A stretch of 64,000 nucleotides of DNA from Paenibacillus glucanolyticus NBRC 15330 (GTDB lineage Bacteria; Bacillota; Bacilli; Paenibacillales; Paenibacillaceae). The stretch spans positions 17,751 to 81,750 of the forward strand of contig NZ_BIMC01000025.1 of assembly GCF_004000885.1 (NCBI RefSeq). Direction: 5' to 3'. The notes below the pieces were generated by a model. The model did no database searches, was not told the DNA's origin, and saw only the letters and a list, made by a program, of their open reading frames with translations. Below, piece by piece: positions 24,499-33,086 of this stretch. Each line of letters opens with the position of its first letter. Positions within the stretch are counted from its first letter, which is position 1. A program made the position numbers and the translations under genes.

Positions 24499-25961
24499 TG
24501 CCCGAAGGACTGTGGACAGGGGATTACTACAATGAGGGAACAGGTCAGAGCGATATATTTGATACATTAAAAGAAGAGTGCGGCGTATTCGGGGTGTTTG
24601 GGCATCCCGATGCCGCCTCCCTTTCCTATTACGGGCTTCACGCCCTCCAGCATCGCGGGGAGGAAAGCGCAGGGATCTGCGTGGCCGATGGTGAGAACTT
24701 CAATTATCACCGCGGCATGGGGCTTGTGAAGGAAGTGTTTGACAAGGATAAGCTGGAATCGCTGAAGGGCGGGATGTCGATCGGGCATGTCCGTTATTCG
24801 ACCAGCGGCGACAGTCGGCTGACGAATGCGCAGCCGCTTGTCTTCAAATACCGTGAGGGCAATCTGGCGATTGCCACGAACGGCAACATCGTGAATGAGC
24901 CGAAGCTTCGGCGTGAGCTGGAGATGGAGGGCTCCATTTTTCAGACGACGAGTGACACGGAAGTTATTGCGCATCTGATTGCACGATCGCCCAAGGATTT
25001 TGTCGAGGCAGCCAAGGATGCATTGAAGCGACTGGTCGGCGGATTCGCCTTCCTGCTCATGACAAACGACAAGCTGCTTGTCGCTTCGGACCCGAACGGA
25101 CTCCGTCCGCTGACGATGGGACGTCTTGGCGATGCGTATATCTTCACGTCCGAGACGTGCGCGCTTGAAGTGATCGGGGCGGAAGCCATACGTGATGTCG
25201 CTCCAGGGGAGCTTCTTATTCTGGATAGAAACGGTCTGCGTGAAGAGCGTTACACGGAAGCCGGCCGCAAAGCGCTATGCGCAATGGAATACATCTATTT
25301 CTCCCGTCCGGACAGCGATCTGAACGGTTCAAATCTGCATTCAGCCCGTAAACGGATGGGCAGCAAGATGGCGTTGGAATCGTTCGTGGATGCGGATGTG
25401 GTCACAGGCGTGCCAGACTCCAGCATTTCAGCTGCGATTGGTTATGCCGAACAGACGGGCATTCCGTATGAGCTCGGATTGATCAAGAATAAGTACACTG
25501 GACGTACGTTCATCCAGCCGAGCCAGGAGCTGCGCGAACAGGGCGTGAAGATGAAGCTGAGCGCTGTACGGCGCGTGGTGGAAGGCAAACGCGTAGTGAT
25601 GATTGATGACTCCATCGTGCGAGGTACGACGTCCCGCCGGATCGTCAACCTGCTTCGTGAGGCAGGCGCTACCGAAGTGCATGTGCGGATTACGTCGCCG
25701 CCATTCAAGAATCCTTGCTTCTATGGTATCGATACACCGGATCGCAGAGAACTGATTGCATCTGAGAAAAGCGTCGAGGAGATTTGCCGTGAGATCAATG
25801 CGGACTCCCTGTCGTTCTTGAGCCCGGATGGACTCATATCTGCTATTGGCGGTTATGATGAGCACAGCCATAAGGGCGGCTTGTGTATGGCGTGTTTTGA
25901 CAATGATTACCCGACACAGATTGATTTTAACGGGGAAGAGAAAATGGGCTGCAGCTGCTAG
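24483..25961 (+). CDS. purF: Amidophosphoribosyltransferase PurF
   Basis: A 492-residue enzyme for the first committed step, PRPP to phosphoribosylamine. The N-terminal nucleophile is Cys33 in EECGVFGVFGHP, so about 32 residues would be removed as a propeptide, longer than the 11 in B. subtilis. The PRPP loop is VVMIDDSIVRGTTSRRIV. Cys residues in ALCAMEY, KNPCFYG and GLCMACFDNDYPT match the four ligands of the oxygen-sensitive 4Fe-4S cluster of the Bacillus-type enzyme. The start overlaps purL. Confidence 0.97.
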   Translation: MSHELMPEGLWTGDYYNEGTGQSDIFDTLKEECGVFGVFGHPDAASLSYYGLHALQHRGEESAGICVADGENFNYHRGMGLVKEVFDKDKLESLKGGMSIGHVRYSTSGDSRLTNAQPLVFKYREGNLAIATNGNIVNEPKLRRELEMEGSIFQTTSDTEVIAHLIARSPKDFVEAAKDALKRLVGGFAFLLMTNDKLLVASDPNGLRPLTMGRLGDAYIFTSETCALEVIGAEAIRDVAPGELLILDRNGLREERYTEAGRKALCAMEYIYFSRPDSDLNGSNLHSARKRMGSKMALESFVDADVVTGVPDSSISAAIGYAEQTGIPYELGLIKNKYTGRTFIQPSQELREQGVKMKLSAVRRVVEGKRVVMIDDSIVRGTTSRRIVNLLREAGATEVHVRITSPPFKNPCFYGIDTPDRRELIASEKSVEEICREINADSLSFLSPDGLISAIGGYDEHSHKGGLCMACFDNDYPTQIDFNGEEKMGCSC

Positions 25962-26076
25962 AATTGCAGCGGACAGCCGTTTTCTTGGGAAGACCCTTTA
26001 AGCTGATTATTGATTAAGGCCATAAATGTTGTGTGAACGGATACTTTCGTCATAACGAAAAAGGAGTGTTGAGCGC

Positions 26077-27117
26077 GTGTCTGATACTTACAAACAAGCA
26101 GGCGTGGATATCGCAGCAGGCAACGAAGCGGTAGAGCGGATGAAAAAGCATGTCAAAACGACTTTCCGACCGGAGGTCATGACAGATCTGGGTGGTTTTG
26201 GCGCACTGTTCAAGCTGAATAAAGACCAATATGAAGAGCCGGTACTCGTCTCAGGCACGGATGGCGTCGGCACAAAGCTGAAGCTCGCATTTGCGATGGA
26301 TCAACACGATACCATCGGTATCGATGCAGTGGCGATGTGTGTGAACGATATTGTGGTGCAAGGCGCAGAACCGCTCTTTTTTCTCGACTATTTGGCGTGT
26401 GACAAGGTCATTCCATCCAAGATTGAATCCATTGTCAAAGGAATTGCTGACGGCTGCAACCAGGCCGGCTGTTCGCTGATCGGCGGCGAAACCGCGGAAA
26501 TGCCGGGGATGTACAGTGAAGGCGAGTATGACATTGCAGGCTTTACCGTCGGGATTGTCGACAAAAGCAAAATGATCAACGGGTTGAATATCGCAGCGGG
26601 TGACACGGTGATTGGACTTGCTTCTAGCGGCGTGCACAGCAACGGCTTCTCGCTTGTACGCAAGCTGCTTCTGGAGGATGCGGGCTATTCGCTGCAGCAA
26701 GAGATTCACGAATTGGGAGGACGCCTTGGCGACGTGCTGCTCGCGCCAACCAAAATCTATGTGAAGCCGCTGCTTGGTTTGTTGAACGAGATCGAAGTGA
26801 AGGGCATGGCGCACATTACGGGTGGCGGATTCATCGAGAATATTCCGCGCATGCTGCCGGATGGCGTCAATGTCGACATCGAATACGGCGCTTGGCCGAT
26901 TCTGCCGATCTTTAAGCTGATGCAGGAGAAAGGCAAGATTTCGAACAAGGATATGTTTACGACATTTAATATGGGAATCGGCATGGTTCTTGTCGTTAAG
27001 GAACAGGATGCTGACGGGACGCTTCAATTCCTTCGTTCCGCTGGCGAAGAGGCTTACGTGATCGGCCGAGTGACGGAAGGCGAGCGTATCGTAACCTTCA
27101 CGGGAGCTGAGGTTTAA
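26077..27117 (+). CDS. purM: Phosphoribosylformylglycinamidine cyclo-ligase PurM
   Basis: A 346-residue AIR synthetase. VSGTDGVGTKLKLAFAMDQHDTIGIDAVAMCVNDIVVQGAEPLFFLDY, IGGETAEMPGMY and HITGGGFIENIPRMLPDGV are diagnostic. It starts with GTG 26077 after AAAGGAGTG. The stop TAA overlaps the purN start as TAATG. Confidence 0.97.
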   Translation: MSDTYKQAGVDIAAGNEAVERMKKHVKTTFRPEVMTDLGGFGALFKLNKDQYEEPVLVSGTDGVGTKLKLAFAMDQHDTIGIDAVAMCVNDIVVQGAEPLFFLDYLACDKVIPSKIESIVKGIADGCNQAGCSLIGGETAEMPGMYSEGEYDIAGFTVGIVDKSKMINGLNIAAGDTVIGLASSGVHSNGFSLVRKLLLEDAGYSLQQEIHELGGRLGDVLLAPTKIYVKPLLGLLNEIEVKGMAHITGGGFIENIPRMLPDGVNVDIEYGAWPILPIFKLMQEKGKISNKDMFTTFNMGIGMVLVVKEQDADGTLQFLRSAGEEAYVIGRVTEGERIVTFTGAEV

Positions 27118-27728
27118 TGAGTCCGTTTCGCATAGCCGTTTTTGCTTCCGGGAAGGGCAGCAATTTTCAGGCATTGGTGGATGCGCAGTTAAGCGGTGCC
27201 TTGGGCGGCGATATCTGCATTTTGGTATGCGACAAGCCGCAGGCTCCCGTGGTGGAGCTGGCGGCAGCGGCGAATGTGGATACCTTTGTATTCCAGCCGA
27301 AGGAGTATGCCTCGAAGGAAGAGTATGAACGGAATATTGCAGTAGAGCTTCAGCAGCGCGGTGTCGAATTGATTGTGCTTGCAGGATATATGCGATTATT
27401 AAGTCCGTCCTTTGTGGAGTTTTACAGCGGCCGAATCATCAACATTCATCCTTCTCTGCTGCCTGCTTTTCCCGGTAAAGACGCGATTGGACAAGCGCTT
27501 GCCTATGGTGTGAAATTGACCGGAGTTACCGTTCATTTCGTGGATGGCGGCATGGATACCGGGCCCGTTATTGCCCAGAAGGCCGTTGAGATCAAGGAAG
27601 GCGATACCGCGGAAGTGTTGGCGGAGCGCATTCATCATGTGGAGCAGAGGCTGTACTCGGAGGTCGTATCCTGGTTTGCTCAGAGGCGGATTTCGCTGAA
27701 TGGGCGGAATGTGACGATTGCGGAATAG
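27117..27728 (+). CDS. purN: Phosphoribosylglycinamide formyltransferase PurN
   Basis: A 203-residue N10-formyltetrahydrofolate-dependent GAR transformylase. It starts with the phosphate loop FASGKGSNFQAL. It also has LAGYMRLLSPSFVE, INIHPSLLPAFPGKDAIGQAL (catalytic Asn and His) and VHFVDGGMDTGPVIAQ (catalytic Asp). The start overlaps the purM stop. Confidence 0.97.
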   Translation: MSPFRIAVFASGKGSNFQALVDAQLSGALGGDICILVCDKPQAPVVELAAAANVDTFVFQPKEYASKEEYERNIAVELQQRGVELIVLAGYMRLLSPSFVEFYSGRIINIHPSLLPAFPGKDAIGQALAYGVKLTGVTVHFVDGGMDTGPVIAQKAVEIKEGDTAEVLAERIHHVEQRLYSEVVSWFAQRRISLNGRNVTIAE

Positions 27729-27876
27729 CCTTTTGTAATAATAGCGGACAAGGTCTTGCGGCGAATCGACATGTTCGATATTTCTCGGGAAATAATTTGC
27801 AATTATGGATGTTCGACAGCATCTAAGGAATCAAGACAGGCTATTATGATTTTCATTCAATATAGGGGGTATGGAC

Positions 27877-29424
27877 GTGGGTATCAAAAGAGCTTTGGTC
27901 AGCGTTTCGGATAAAACCGGCATCGTGGAATTTTGCCGTGAGTTGTCTTCATTGGGTGTAGAGATCATCTCGACTGGGGGAACCAAGAATCTTCTTGCAC
28001 AGGAAGGAGTACCTGTTATCGGTATTTCGGATGTGACGGGATTCCCGGAGATTCTGGACGGACGTGTAAAAACCCTTCATCCTGCGGTACACAGCGGTTT
28101 GCTTGCTATTCGCGACAGCGAGGAGCATCAGCGCCAAATGCAGGAGCTCGGTCTCGATTATATCGATATGGTTGTCGTTAATCTGTATCCATTCCAGGAA
28201 ACGATTGCGAAGCCGGATGTCGAGTATGAAGATGCCATCGAAAATATCGACATTGGCGGTCCAACCATGCTGCGTTCTGCGGCAAAAAACCATGCTTTTG
28301 TAAGCGTGGTTGTCGATGCGGCGGATTATGGCAGTGTGATCGAGGAAATCCGCGGTGGTGGCGACACCACGTTGGAAACCCGCAAACGTCTGGCAGCCAA
28401 GGTATTCCGCCATACAGCGGCTTACGATACACTCATTTCCGACTATTTGTCGAATGTGATGGGCGATCCGCTTCCTGAGCGCTTCAGCGTGACGTATGAG
28501 AAAATCCAGGATCTTCGTTACGGCGAGAACCCGCATCAGAAGGCGGCCTTCTATCGTAAACCGCTGGCTCCGGCGGGTACCTTGACGACAGCGGAACAGC
28601 TGCACGGCAAGGAGCTGTCCTATAACAATATTAACGACGCGAATGCGGCTTTGCAGATCGTGAAGGAGTTTGACGAGCCGACGGTAGTGGCCGTGAAGCA
28701 TATGAATCCTTGCGGTGTTGGCATTGGCACCAACGTATTGGAGGCTTATCAAAAAGCGTATAACGCCGATCCAACCTCCATCTTCGGCGGGATTGTGGCA
28801 GCGAACCGGACAATTGACGCTCCGACAGCTGATCTGCTGAAGGAGATCTTCCTCGAAATCATCCTTGCACCGGACTTCACGCCGGAGGCGCTGGAAATTC
28901 TGACAAAGAAGAAGAACATCCGTCTGCTGAAGATGGGCGAGTTCGGTTCTGCCAAGGAGCGTCAGAGCACGCTTGCCGTAACGACGATTGAAGGCGGCAT
29001 GATCGTCCAGGAAAGCGACGTGCATTCTCTGGATGTTGCCGATCTGAAGGTCGTGACGGACCGTGAGCCTACTGAAGAGGAGCTGAAGCAGCTGCTCTTC
29101 GGATGGAAGGTTGTCAAGCATGTGAAATCCAATGCGATTGTATTGGCTGCGGACAACATGACCGTTGGCGTTGGCGCAGGTCAGATGAACCGCGTCGGCT
29201 CGGCACGCATTGCGGTTGAGCAAGCCGGCGAGAAAGCGAAGGGGGCTATACTGGCATCCGATGCATTCTTCCCGATGGGAGATACGGTTGAGCTTGCAGC
29301 GAAAGCCGGCATTACGGCGATCATCCAGCCGGGCGGCTCCATTAAGGATGAGGAATCCATCAAGGCAGCCAATGAACACGGCATCGCCATGGTCTTCACC
29401 GGCGTGAGACATTTCAAACACTAA
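27877..29424 (+). CDS. purH: Bifunctional AICAR transformylase / IMP cyclohydrolase PurH
   Basis: A 515-residue bifunctional enzyme for the last two steps to IMP. The N-terminal MGS-like cyclohydrolase domain contains RALVSVSDKTGIVEFCREL, STGGTKNLL and FPEILDGRVKTLHPAVHSGLL. The C-terminal formyltransferase domain contains RYGENPHQKAAFY, VKHMNPCGVGIG and the conserved ending with DAFFPMGDTVELAAKAGITAIIQPGGSIKDEE. GTG 27877 is preferred to ATG 27871, because the AGGGGGT site ends right at 27870 and leaves six bases only to the GTG. The resulting start, MGIKRALVSVSDK, matches the family. Confidence 0.95.
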   Translation: MGIKRALVSVSDKTGIVEFCRELSSLGVEIISTGGTKNLLAQEGVPVIGISDVTGFPEILDGRVKTLHPAVHSGLLAIRDSEEHQRQMQELGLDYIDMVVVNLYPFQETIAKPDVEYEDAIENIDIGGPTMLRSAAKNHAFVSVVVDAADYGSVIEEIRGGGDTTLETRKRLAAKVFRHTAAYDTLISDYLSNVMGDPLPERFSVTYEKIQDLRYGENPHQKAAFYRKPLAPAGTLTTAEQLHGKELSYNNINDANAALQIVKEFDEPTVVAVKHMNPCGVGIGTNVLEAYQKAYNADPTSIFGGIVAANRTIDAPTADLLKEIFLEIILAPDFTPEALEILTKKKNIRLLKMGEFGSAKERQSTLAVTTIEGGMIVQESDVHSLDVADLKVVTDREPTEEELKQLLFGWKVVKHVKSNAIVLAADNMTVGVGAGQMNRVGSARIAVEQAGEKAKGAILASDAFFPMGDTVELAAKAGITAIIQPGGSIKDEESIKAANEHGIAMVFTGVRHFKH

Positions 29425-29505
29425 TGAGGATGGCAACAAAGTCTCTCTTGTTGCAGCCATCCGGTGCAGTTCAAGGGACCCCTTAATCCCAACACAGACT
29501 GAGGC

Positions 29506-29534
29506 GACGCTGCGCTTAGCGGGCGCCGCCTTTA
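29506..29534 (+). terminator. GC-rich hairpin after purH
   Basis: GGCGACGCT and AGCGGGCGCC form a stem followed by GCCTTTAAGTTT. The T-run is poor, so this may weaken rather than stop transcription into purD. Confidence 0.35.
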
Positions 29535-29584
29535 AGTTTAGGGGATGAAGTGGACGTTGGGCGTTGAGCCAGGCTGCCGAAGAG

Positions 29585-29687
29585 GTAGCACAAGTCCCTT
29601 TTCGGGACTTGGAGCCCGAGAAGGCAGCCAAGGTGGCAGCACAAGTCCCTTTTCGGGACTTGGAGCCCGAGAAGGCGGCCGTCATGG
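29585..29687. repeat. Two tandem 51-bp hairpin repeats between purH and purD
   Basis: The unit repeats with a period of exactly 51 bases. CAAGTCCC-TTTTC-GGGACTTG recurs at 29591 and 29642, each followed by GAGCCCGAGAAGGC and preceded by GTAGCA or GGCAGCA. Each unit holds an 8-bp perfect hairpin. In the minus-strand frame it reads as a 17-residue repeat, but no gene is expected there. Confidence 0.85.
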
Positions 29688-29765
29688 TACATTTGATTTT
29701 GCACTATGAATCATTCATGCAATGAAACGATGTGAATACCTGAGATGAACCGGGAGGGAAGATCC

Positions 29766-31034
29766 ATGGATATATTGGTGATCGGAGGCGGCGGCAGAGA
29801 GCATGCCATCGTATGGGCACTGGCGAAGAGTCCGAAGGCTGGCACGATATACTGTGCACCTGGCAATGCCGGAATCGGGCAGCTGGCTGAGTGCGTGCCC
29901 ATCGCGGTATCGGAGTTTGAGAAGCTGGCTGCATTTGCGGTAGAGAAGCAAGTGGGACTTATCGTCGTTGGTCCAGATGATCCGCTGGCTGACGGCATTG
30001 TCGATGCGTTCGATGAGACAGGCATTCCTGTCTTTGGTCCACGTAAAAATGCTGCCGAGATTGAAGGAAGCAAAACCTTCATGAAGGATTTGCTCCACAA
30101 GTACAGCATTCCGACAGCGGCTTATGCGAAGTTTGACGATTACGAAGCTGCACTTGCTTATTTGCGCCAGCAAGGCGCGCCAATCGTTGTGAAAGCGGAC
30201 GGGCTGGCAGCAGGCAAGGGTGTTACCGTTGCACGCACGCTGGAAGAAGCAGAGCAGGCGCTCAGCGACATCATGCAATCGAAGGTATTCGGCGATGCCG
30301 GAAGCCGGGTCGTCATTGAGGAGTTTCTGGAAGGCCAGGAAATGTCGATTCTGGCTTTTGTCGACGGTGAGACCGTGAAGCCGATGTCGGCAGCCCAGGA
30401 TCACAAGCCGGCATACGATGATGATCGGGGACCGAATACGGGAGGAATGGGAACCTATTCGCCATTGCCTCATATTCAGCCATCCATTATTGAAGAGGCC
30501 ATTCAAACGATTATCAAGCCGACAGCAAAGGCGATGGTAGCTGAAGGGCGACCGTTCCGCGGGGTTCTGTTTGCCGGATTGATGATCTCACCGGACGGCA
30601 GGCCGAAGACGATTGAATTTAACGCCAGATTTGGTGATCCAGAGACGCAGGTAGTATTACCGCGCCTGAAGACGGATCTTCTGGAGGTGTTCCTGTCTGC
30701 TGTAAATGGCACCTTGGCTGATCTGGAGCTGGAGTGGAGCGATGAAGCGGCTGTATGCGTTATCCTGGCCTCTGGCGGCTATCCGGCATCGTATCCGAAA
30801 GGGATTGCTATCACGGGTCTGGAGGACGAGCAGGACAGCACCATAGTATTCCATGCGGGAACCGCACGCGACGCGGAAGGAACGTGGAGAACGAACGGCG
30901 GACGCGTACTCGGCGTTGTCGGTCTAGGCGCAGATATCGCTTCTGCACGGGCAAAGGCATATGAACGGGCAGAAGGCATCACGTTTGAAGGCAAGTTTAA
31001 CCGGACGGATATTGCACTCAAGGCACTCAGATGA
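29766..31034 (+). CDS. purD: Phosphoribosylamine-glycine ligase PurD
   Basis: A 422-residue ATP-grasp GAR synthetase. MDILVIGGGGREHAIVWALAKSP is the N-terminal loop, followed by KADGLAAGKGVTVA and QDHKPAYDDDRGPNTGGMGTYSP in the ATP-grasp core, and EFNARFGDPETQVVLPRL for metal binding. ATG 29766 follows GGGAGGGAAG. It is the last gene of the operon and is separated from purH by 341 bases that contain the tandem hairpin repeat. Confidence 0.97.
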   Translation: MDILVIGGGGREHAIVWALAKSPKAGTIYCAPGNAGIGQLAECVPIAVSEFEKLAAFAVEKQVGLIVVGPDDPLADGIVDAFDETGIPVFGPRKNAAEIEGSKTFMKDLLHKYSIPTAAYAKFDDYEAALAYLRQQGAPIVVKADGLAAGKGVTVARTLEEAEQALSDIMQSKVFGDAGSRVVIEEFLEGQEMSILAFVDGETVKPMSAAQDHKPAYDDDRGPNTGGMGTYSPLPHIQPSIIEEAIQTIIKPTAKAMVAEGRPFRGVLFAGLMISPDGRPKTIEFNARFGDPETQVVLPRLKTDLLEVFLSAVNGTLADLELEWSDEAAVCVILASGGYPASYPKGIAITGLEDEQDSTIVFHAGTARDAEGTWRTNGGRVLGVVGLGADIASARAKAYERAEGITFEGKFNRTDIALKALR

Positions 31035-31097
31035 TAACGGAAATGCTAAATAGCAGAAGTATTCATTAACGAACAAGAACAGCTATCAGAAAAATTT

Positions 31098-31218
31098 GAA
31101 GGGCTGCCGCAGATCTTTTTTTAGATCGGGATCGGTAGTCCTTCTGTTTTGTGTGATCATTTAGAGGAAACCGAAGGACTGCCTTGGATCTTTTTTAGAT
31201 CACGATCGGCGCTCCTTC
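31098..31218 (+). repeat. Two tandem 75-bp hairpin units after purD
   Basis: Unit 1: GAAGGGCTGCCG (31098-31109) pairs with CGGTAGTCCTTC (31133-31144). Unit 2: GAAGGACTGCC (31173-31183) pairs with GGCGCTCCTTC (31208-31218). Both enclose an inner GATC-T6/7-AGATC hairpin. The period is 75 bases. Unit 1 is followed by TGTTTTG and could end the pur transcript; the second is a diverged duplicate. Confidence 0.75.
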
Positions 31219-31313
31219 CGTTCCGTAACTGTGAGAGCATAAATGCTGGAGGAACGGTCTTTTTCGCAAGCAATAGATGTATGAGGAGCCTCATTAACGC
31301 CTATCGCATTAGT

Positions 31314-31330
31314 GTGCAAACGTTTGTTCA
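31314..31330 (+). promoter_or_regulatory. LacI/CcpA-type operator 1 upstream of the maltose operon
   Basis: TGTGCAAACGTTTGTTCA contains the palindromic core CAAACGTTTG with the central CG pair typical of LacI-family and cre sites. It lies about 170 bases upstream of the promoter. Confidence 0.5.
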
Positions 31331-31485
31331 ATTGATCATCATTTATTGCGAATTCTTGTCTTAATTAGCGAGCATAACTACAGGATTGCACAGCGAATGC
31401 ACAACTATTTTTATGATAACTTACGAAACACAGCGATAATGGAAGATAATATAGGATTAAATGCCTATTTCGAGGAAAAATGATC

Positions 31486-31526
31486 TGTGCAAACGTTTTT
31501 ACATTCGAGATTAAATGTTGTATGAT
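31486..31526 (+). promoter_or_regulatory. Maltose operon promoter with overlapping operator 2
   Basis: The -35 TTTACA (31498-31503), 17 bases, then TATGAT (31521-31526) form a good sigma-A promoter. TGTGCAAACGTTTTTACA (31486-31503) overlaps the -35, so a LacI-family regulator or CcpA bound here should repress. A third, reversed half-related site, GAAATCGTTTGCGCAG, lies at 31617-31632 in the leader. The expected start point is about 31533, giving a leader of about 145 bases. Confidence 0.65.
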
Positions 31527-31678
31527 GTTTTCAGTGAATGAAGCGCTTTCTCAACGGGATTTTTCCAAAGTATCTCGCCAGATGCTACATAAAAAAAGAG
31601 ACACTGAAAATTTTCTGAAATCGTTTGCGCAGATTTCCAACATTTTCTGATCATTTATTTGAGAGGGGTAATCATGGA

Positions 31679-32989
31679 ATGAAGATGAAGAAGTTACTCA
31701 CGCTAGCTGCAACCTTCACGTTGGCGTTCTCCATTACAGCATGTGGAGGAAACACAGCTGCTCCTGCTACAGAGGCACCTGCTGAGAATCCACCAGCACA
31801 GGAAACGCCGGCTGAAAATACAGAAGCACAGGAACTTAAGCCAGAAGAAGGCGCTAAATTGATCGTATGGGAAAGCCGGGACGAAAGAGCCTACACGGAC
31901 GCGGTGGCTAAAGAATTTACCGAGAAATACGGCGTTGAAGTGACCATCGAAGAATTGTCTCCAACCGATCAAGTAACCAAGCTTGCACAAGACGGTCCAT
32001 CCGGATTGGGCGCTGACGTAGTATTGTTCCCTCACGATAACCTGGGTAAAGCAGTAGCTACAAACCTGGTTCTGCCAAATGACTTTTACGAAGAAAAAAC
32101 AAAGAGCAGCAACACGGAAGCTGCCATCCAAGGTGTAAGCTATGACGGCGTTCTGTACGGATACCCGCGCGCTGCTGAAACTTACCTGATGTACTACAAC
32201 AAGGACTTGGTAAAAGAAGTTCCAACATCGATGGAAGAAGTTATCGAATTCAGCAAAACGTTCACCGACAAATCCAAGAACAAATACGGATTTATGTTCG
32301 AAACGGGCAACCTGTACTTTGCATATCCGTTCCTTGCTTCCAACGGCGGATACATCTTCGGTAACGGCGGTGCAGATGTCAACGATATCGGTCTTAACAA
32401 TGACGGCGCGGTTAAGAGTATGGAAGTATACGCTAGCCTGAAAGAAATTCTTCCCGTTAAATCTGGCGACATTACACCGGATATCAAGCGCGGATTGTTC
32501 ACAGCCGGCGACCTGGCTATGGACATCAACGGACCTTGGGAACTTGGCGGATACAAAGAAGCGCTTGGCGACAAACTCGGCGTTGCTCCAATCCCAACGA
32601 TTGGCGGACAGCCTGCCGTATCGTTCTCCGGTATCAAAGCATGGTACGTAAGCTCATTCTCGAAATATCCGCAAGCGGCTCGTCTGTTCGCTGACTTTGC
32701 AACTTCCAAGGAAGCTCAATTGCAGCTGAGCGCATTGGTTGGATCGGTTCCAACAAACAATGAAGCTCAAGAAGACGATCAAATCAAGAATGACGAGTAT
32801 GTATCGGCATTCACGGAGCAGTTCAAATCTTCCCAGCCGATGCCATCCGTTCCTGAAATGGCTAACGTATGGTCTCCTGTAGGCGCTGCACTGGCTGAGA
32901 TTTGGGATAACAACAAAGACGTTAAAGAAACACTGGATAAAGCTGTGAGTCAAGTTAAAGATCTTAACAGTGGTGGAGCTGCTAAGTAA
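31679..32989 (+). CDS. Maltose/maltodextrin ABC transporter substrate-binding lipoprotein
   Basis: A 436-residue family 1 binding protein of the MdxE/CycB/MalE type. It has a lipoprotein signal peptide with lipobox SITAC (Cys about 23), then a low-complexity PATEAPAENPPAQETPAENTEAQE linker. The mature fold begins GAKLIVWESRDERAYTDAVAKEFTEKYGVEVTIEE. The segment ADVVLFPHDNLGKAVATNLVLP resembles maltodextrin binders. ATG 31679 follows GAGAGGGG; ATG 31685 is possible. It is encoded with two permeases in the order seen in mdxEFG. No ATPase is linked; a shared MsmX-like ATPase encoded elsewhere is likely. Confidence 0.88.
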   Translation: MKMKKLLTLAATFTLAFSITACGGNTAAPATEAPAENPPAQETPAENTEAQELKPEEGAKLIVWESRDERAYTDAVAKEFTEKYGVEVTIEELSPTDQVTKLAQDGPSGLGADVVLFPHDNLGKAVATNLVLPNDFYEEKTKSSNTEAAIQGVSYDGVLYGYPRAAETYLMYYNKDLVKEVPTSMEEVIEFSKTFTDKSKNKYGFMFETGNLYFAYPFLASNGGYIFGNGGADVNDIGLNNDGAVKSMEVYASLKEILPVKSGDITPDIKRGLFTAGDLAMDINGPWELGGYKEALGDKLGVAPIPTIGGQPAVSFSGIKAWYVSSFSKYPQAARLFADFATSKEAQLQLSALVGSVPTNNEAQEDDQIKNDEYVSAFTEQFKSSQPMPSVPEMANVWSPVGAALAEIWDNNKDVKETLDKAVSQVKDLNSGGAAK

Positions 32990-33024
32990 TAGCGTTCTTA
33001 TATAATACGAGAAAGATGAAGAAG

Positions 33025-33052
33025 TTCACCCGCCGAACAACCGGCGGGTGAT
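33025..33052 (+). other. Stem-loop between binding-protein and permease genes
   Basis: TCACCCGCCG pairs with CGGCGGGTGA around a short loop, with no T-run. Such hairpins between a binding-protein gene and its permeases usually protect the upstream mRNA segment and lower permease expression. Confidence 0.6.
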
Positions 33053-33086
33053 TCCTCGATTATATGGAGAGGAGAATGGAGGGAGC

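Noticed and set aside
27949..29685. 578-codon open frame on the minus strand across purH
   Set aside because: It is the antisense of purH, with no ribosome binding site or recognisable domain. The repeated SGSKSRKGTCA peptide in it comes from the tandem hairpin repeat.
29585..29687. Possible CRISPR array
   Set aside because: Only two units with no variable spacers; the repeats are contiguous and palindromic hairpins. No cas gene is present.
31149..31364. 71-codon plus-strand frame after purD
   Set aside because: It runs through the second hairpin unit and the operator region and has no ribosome binding site or family resemblance.
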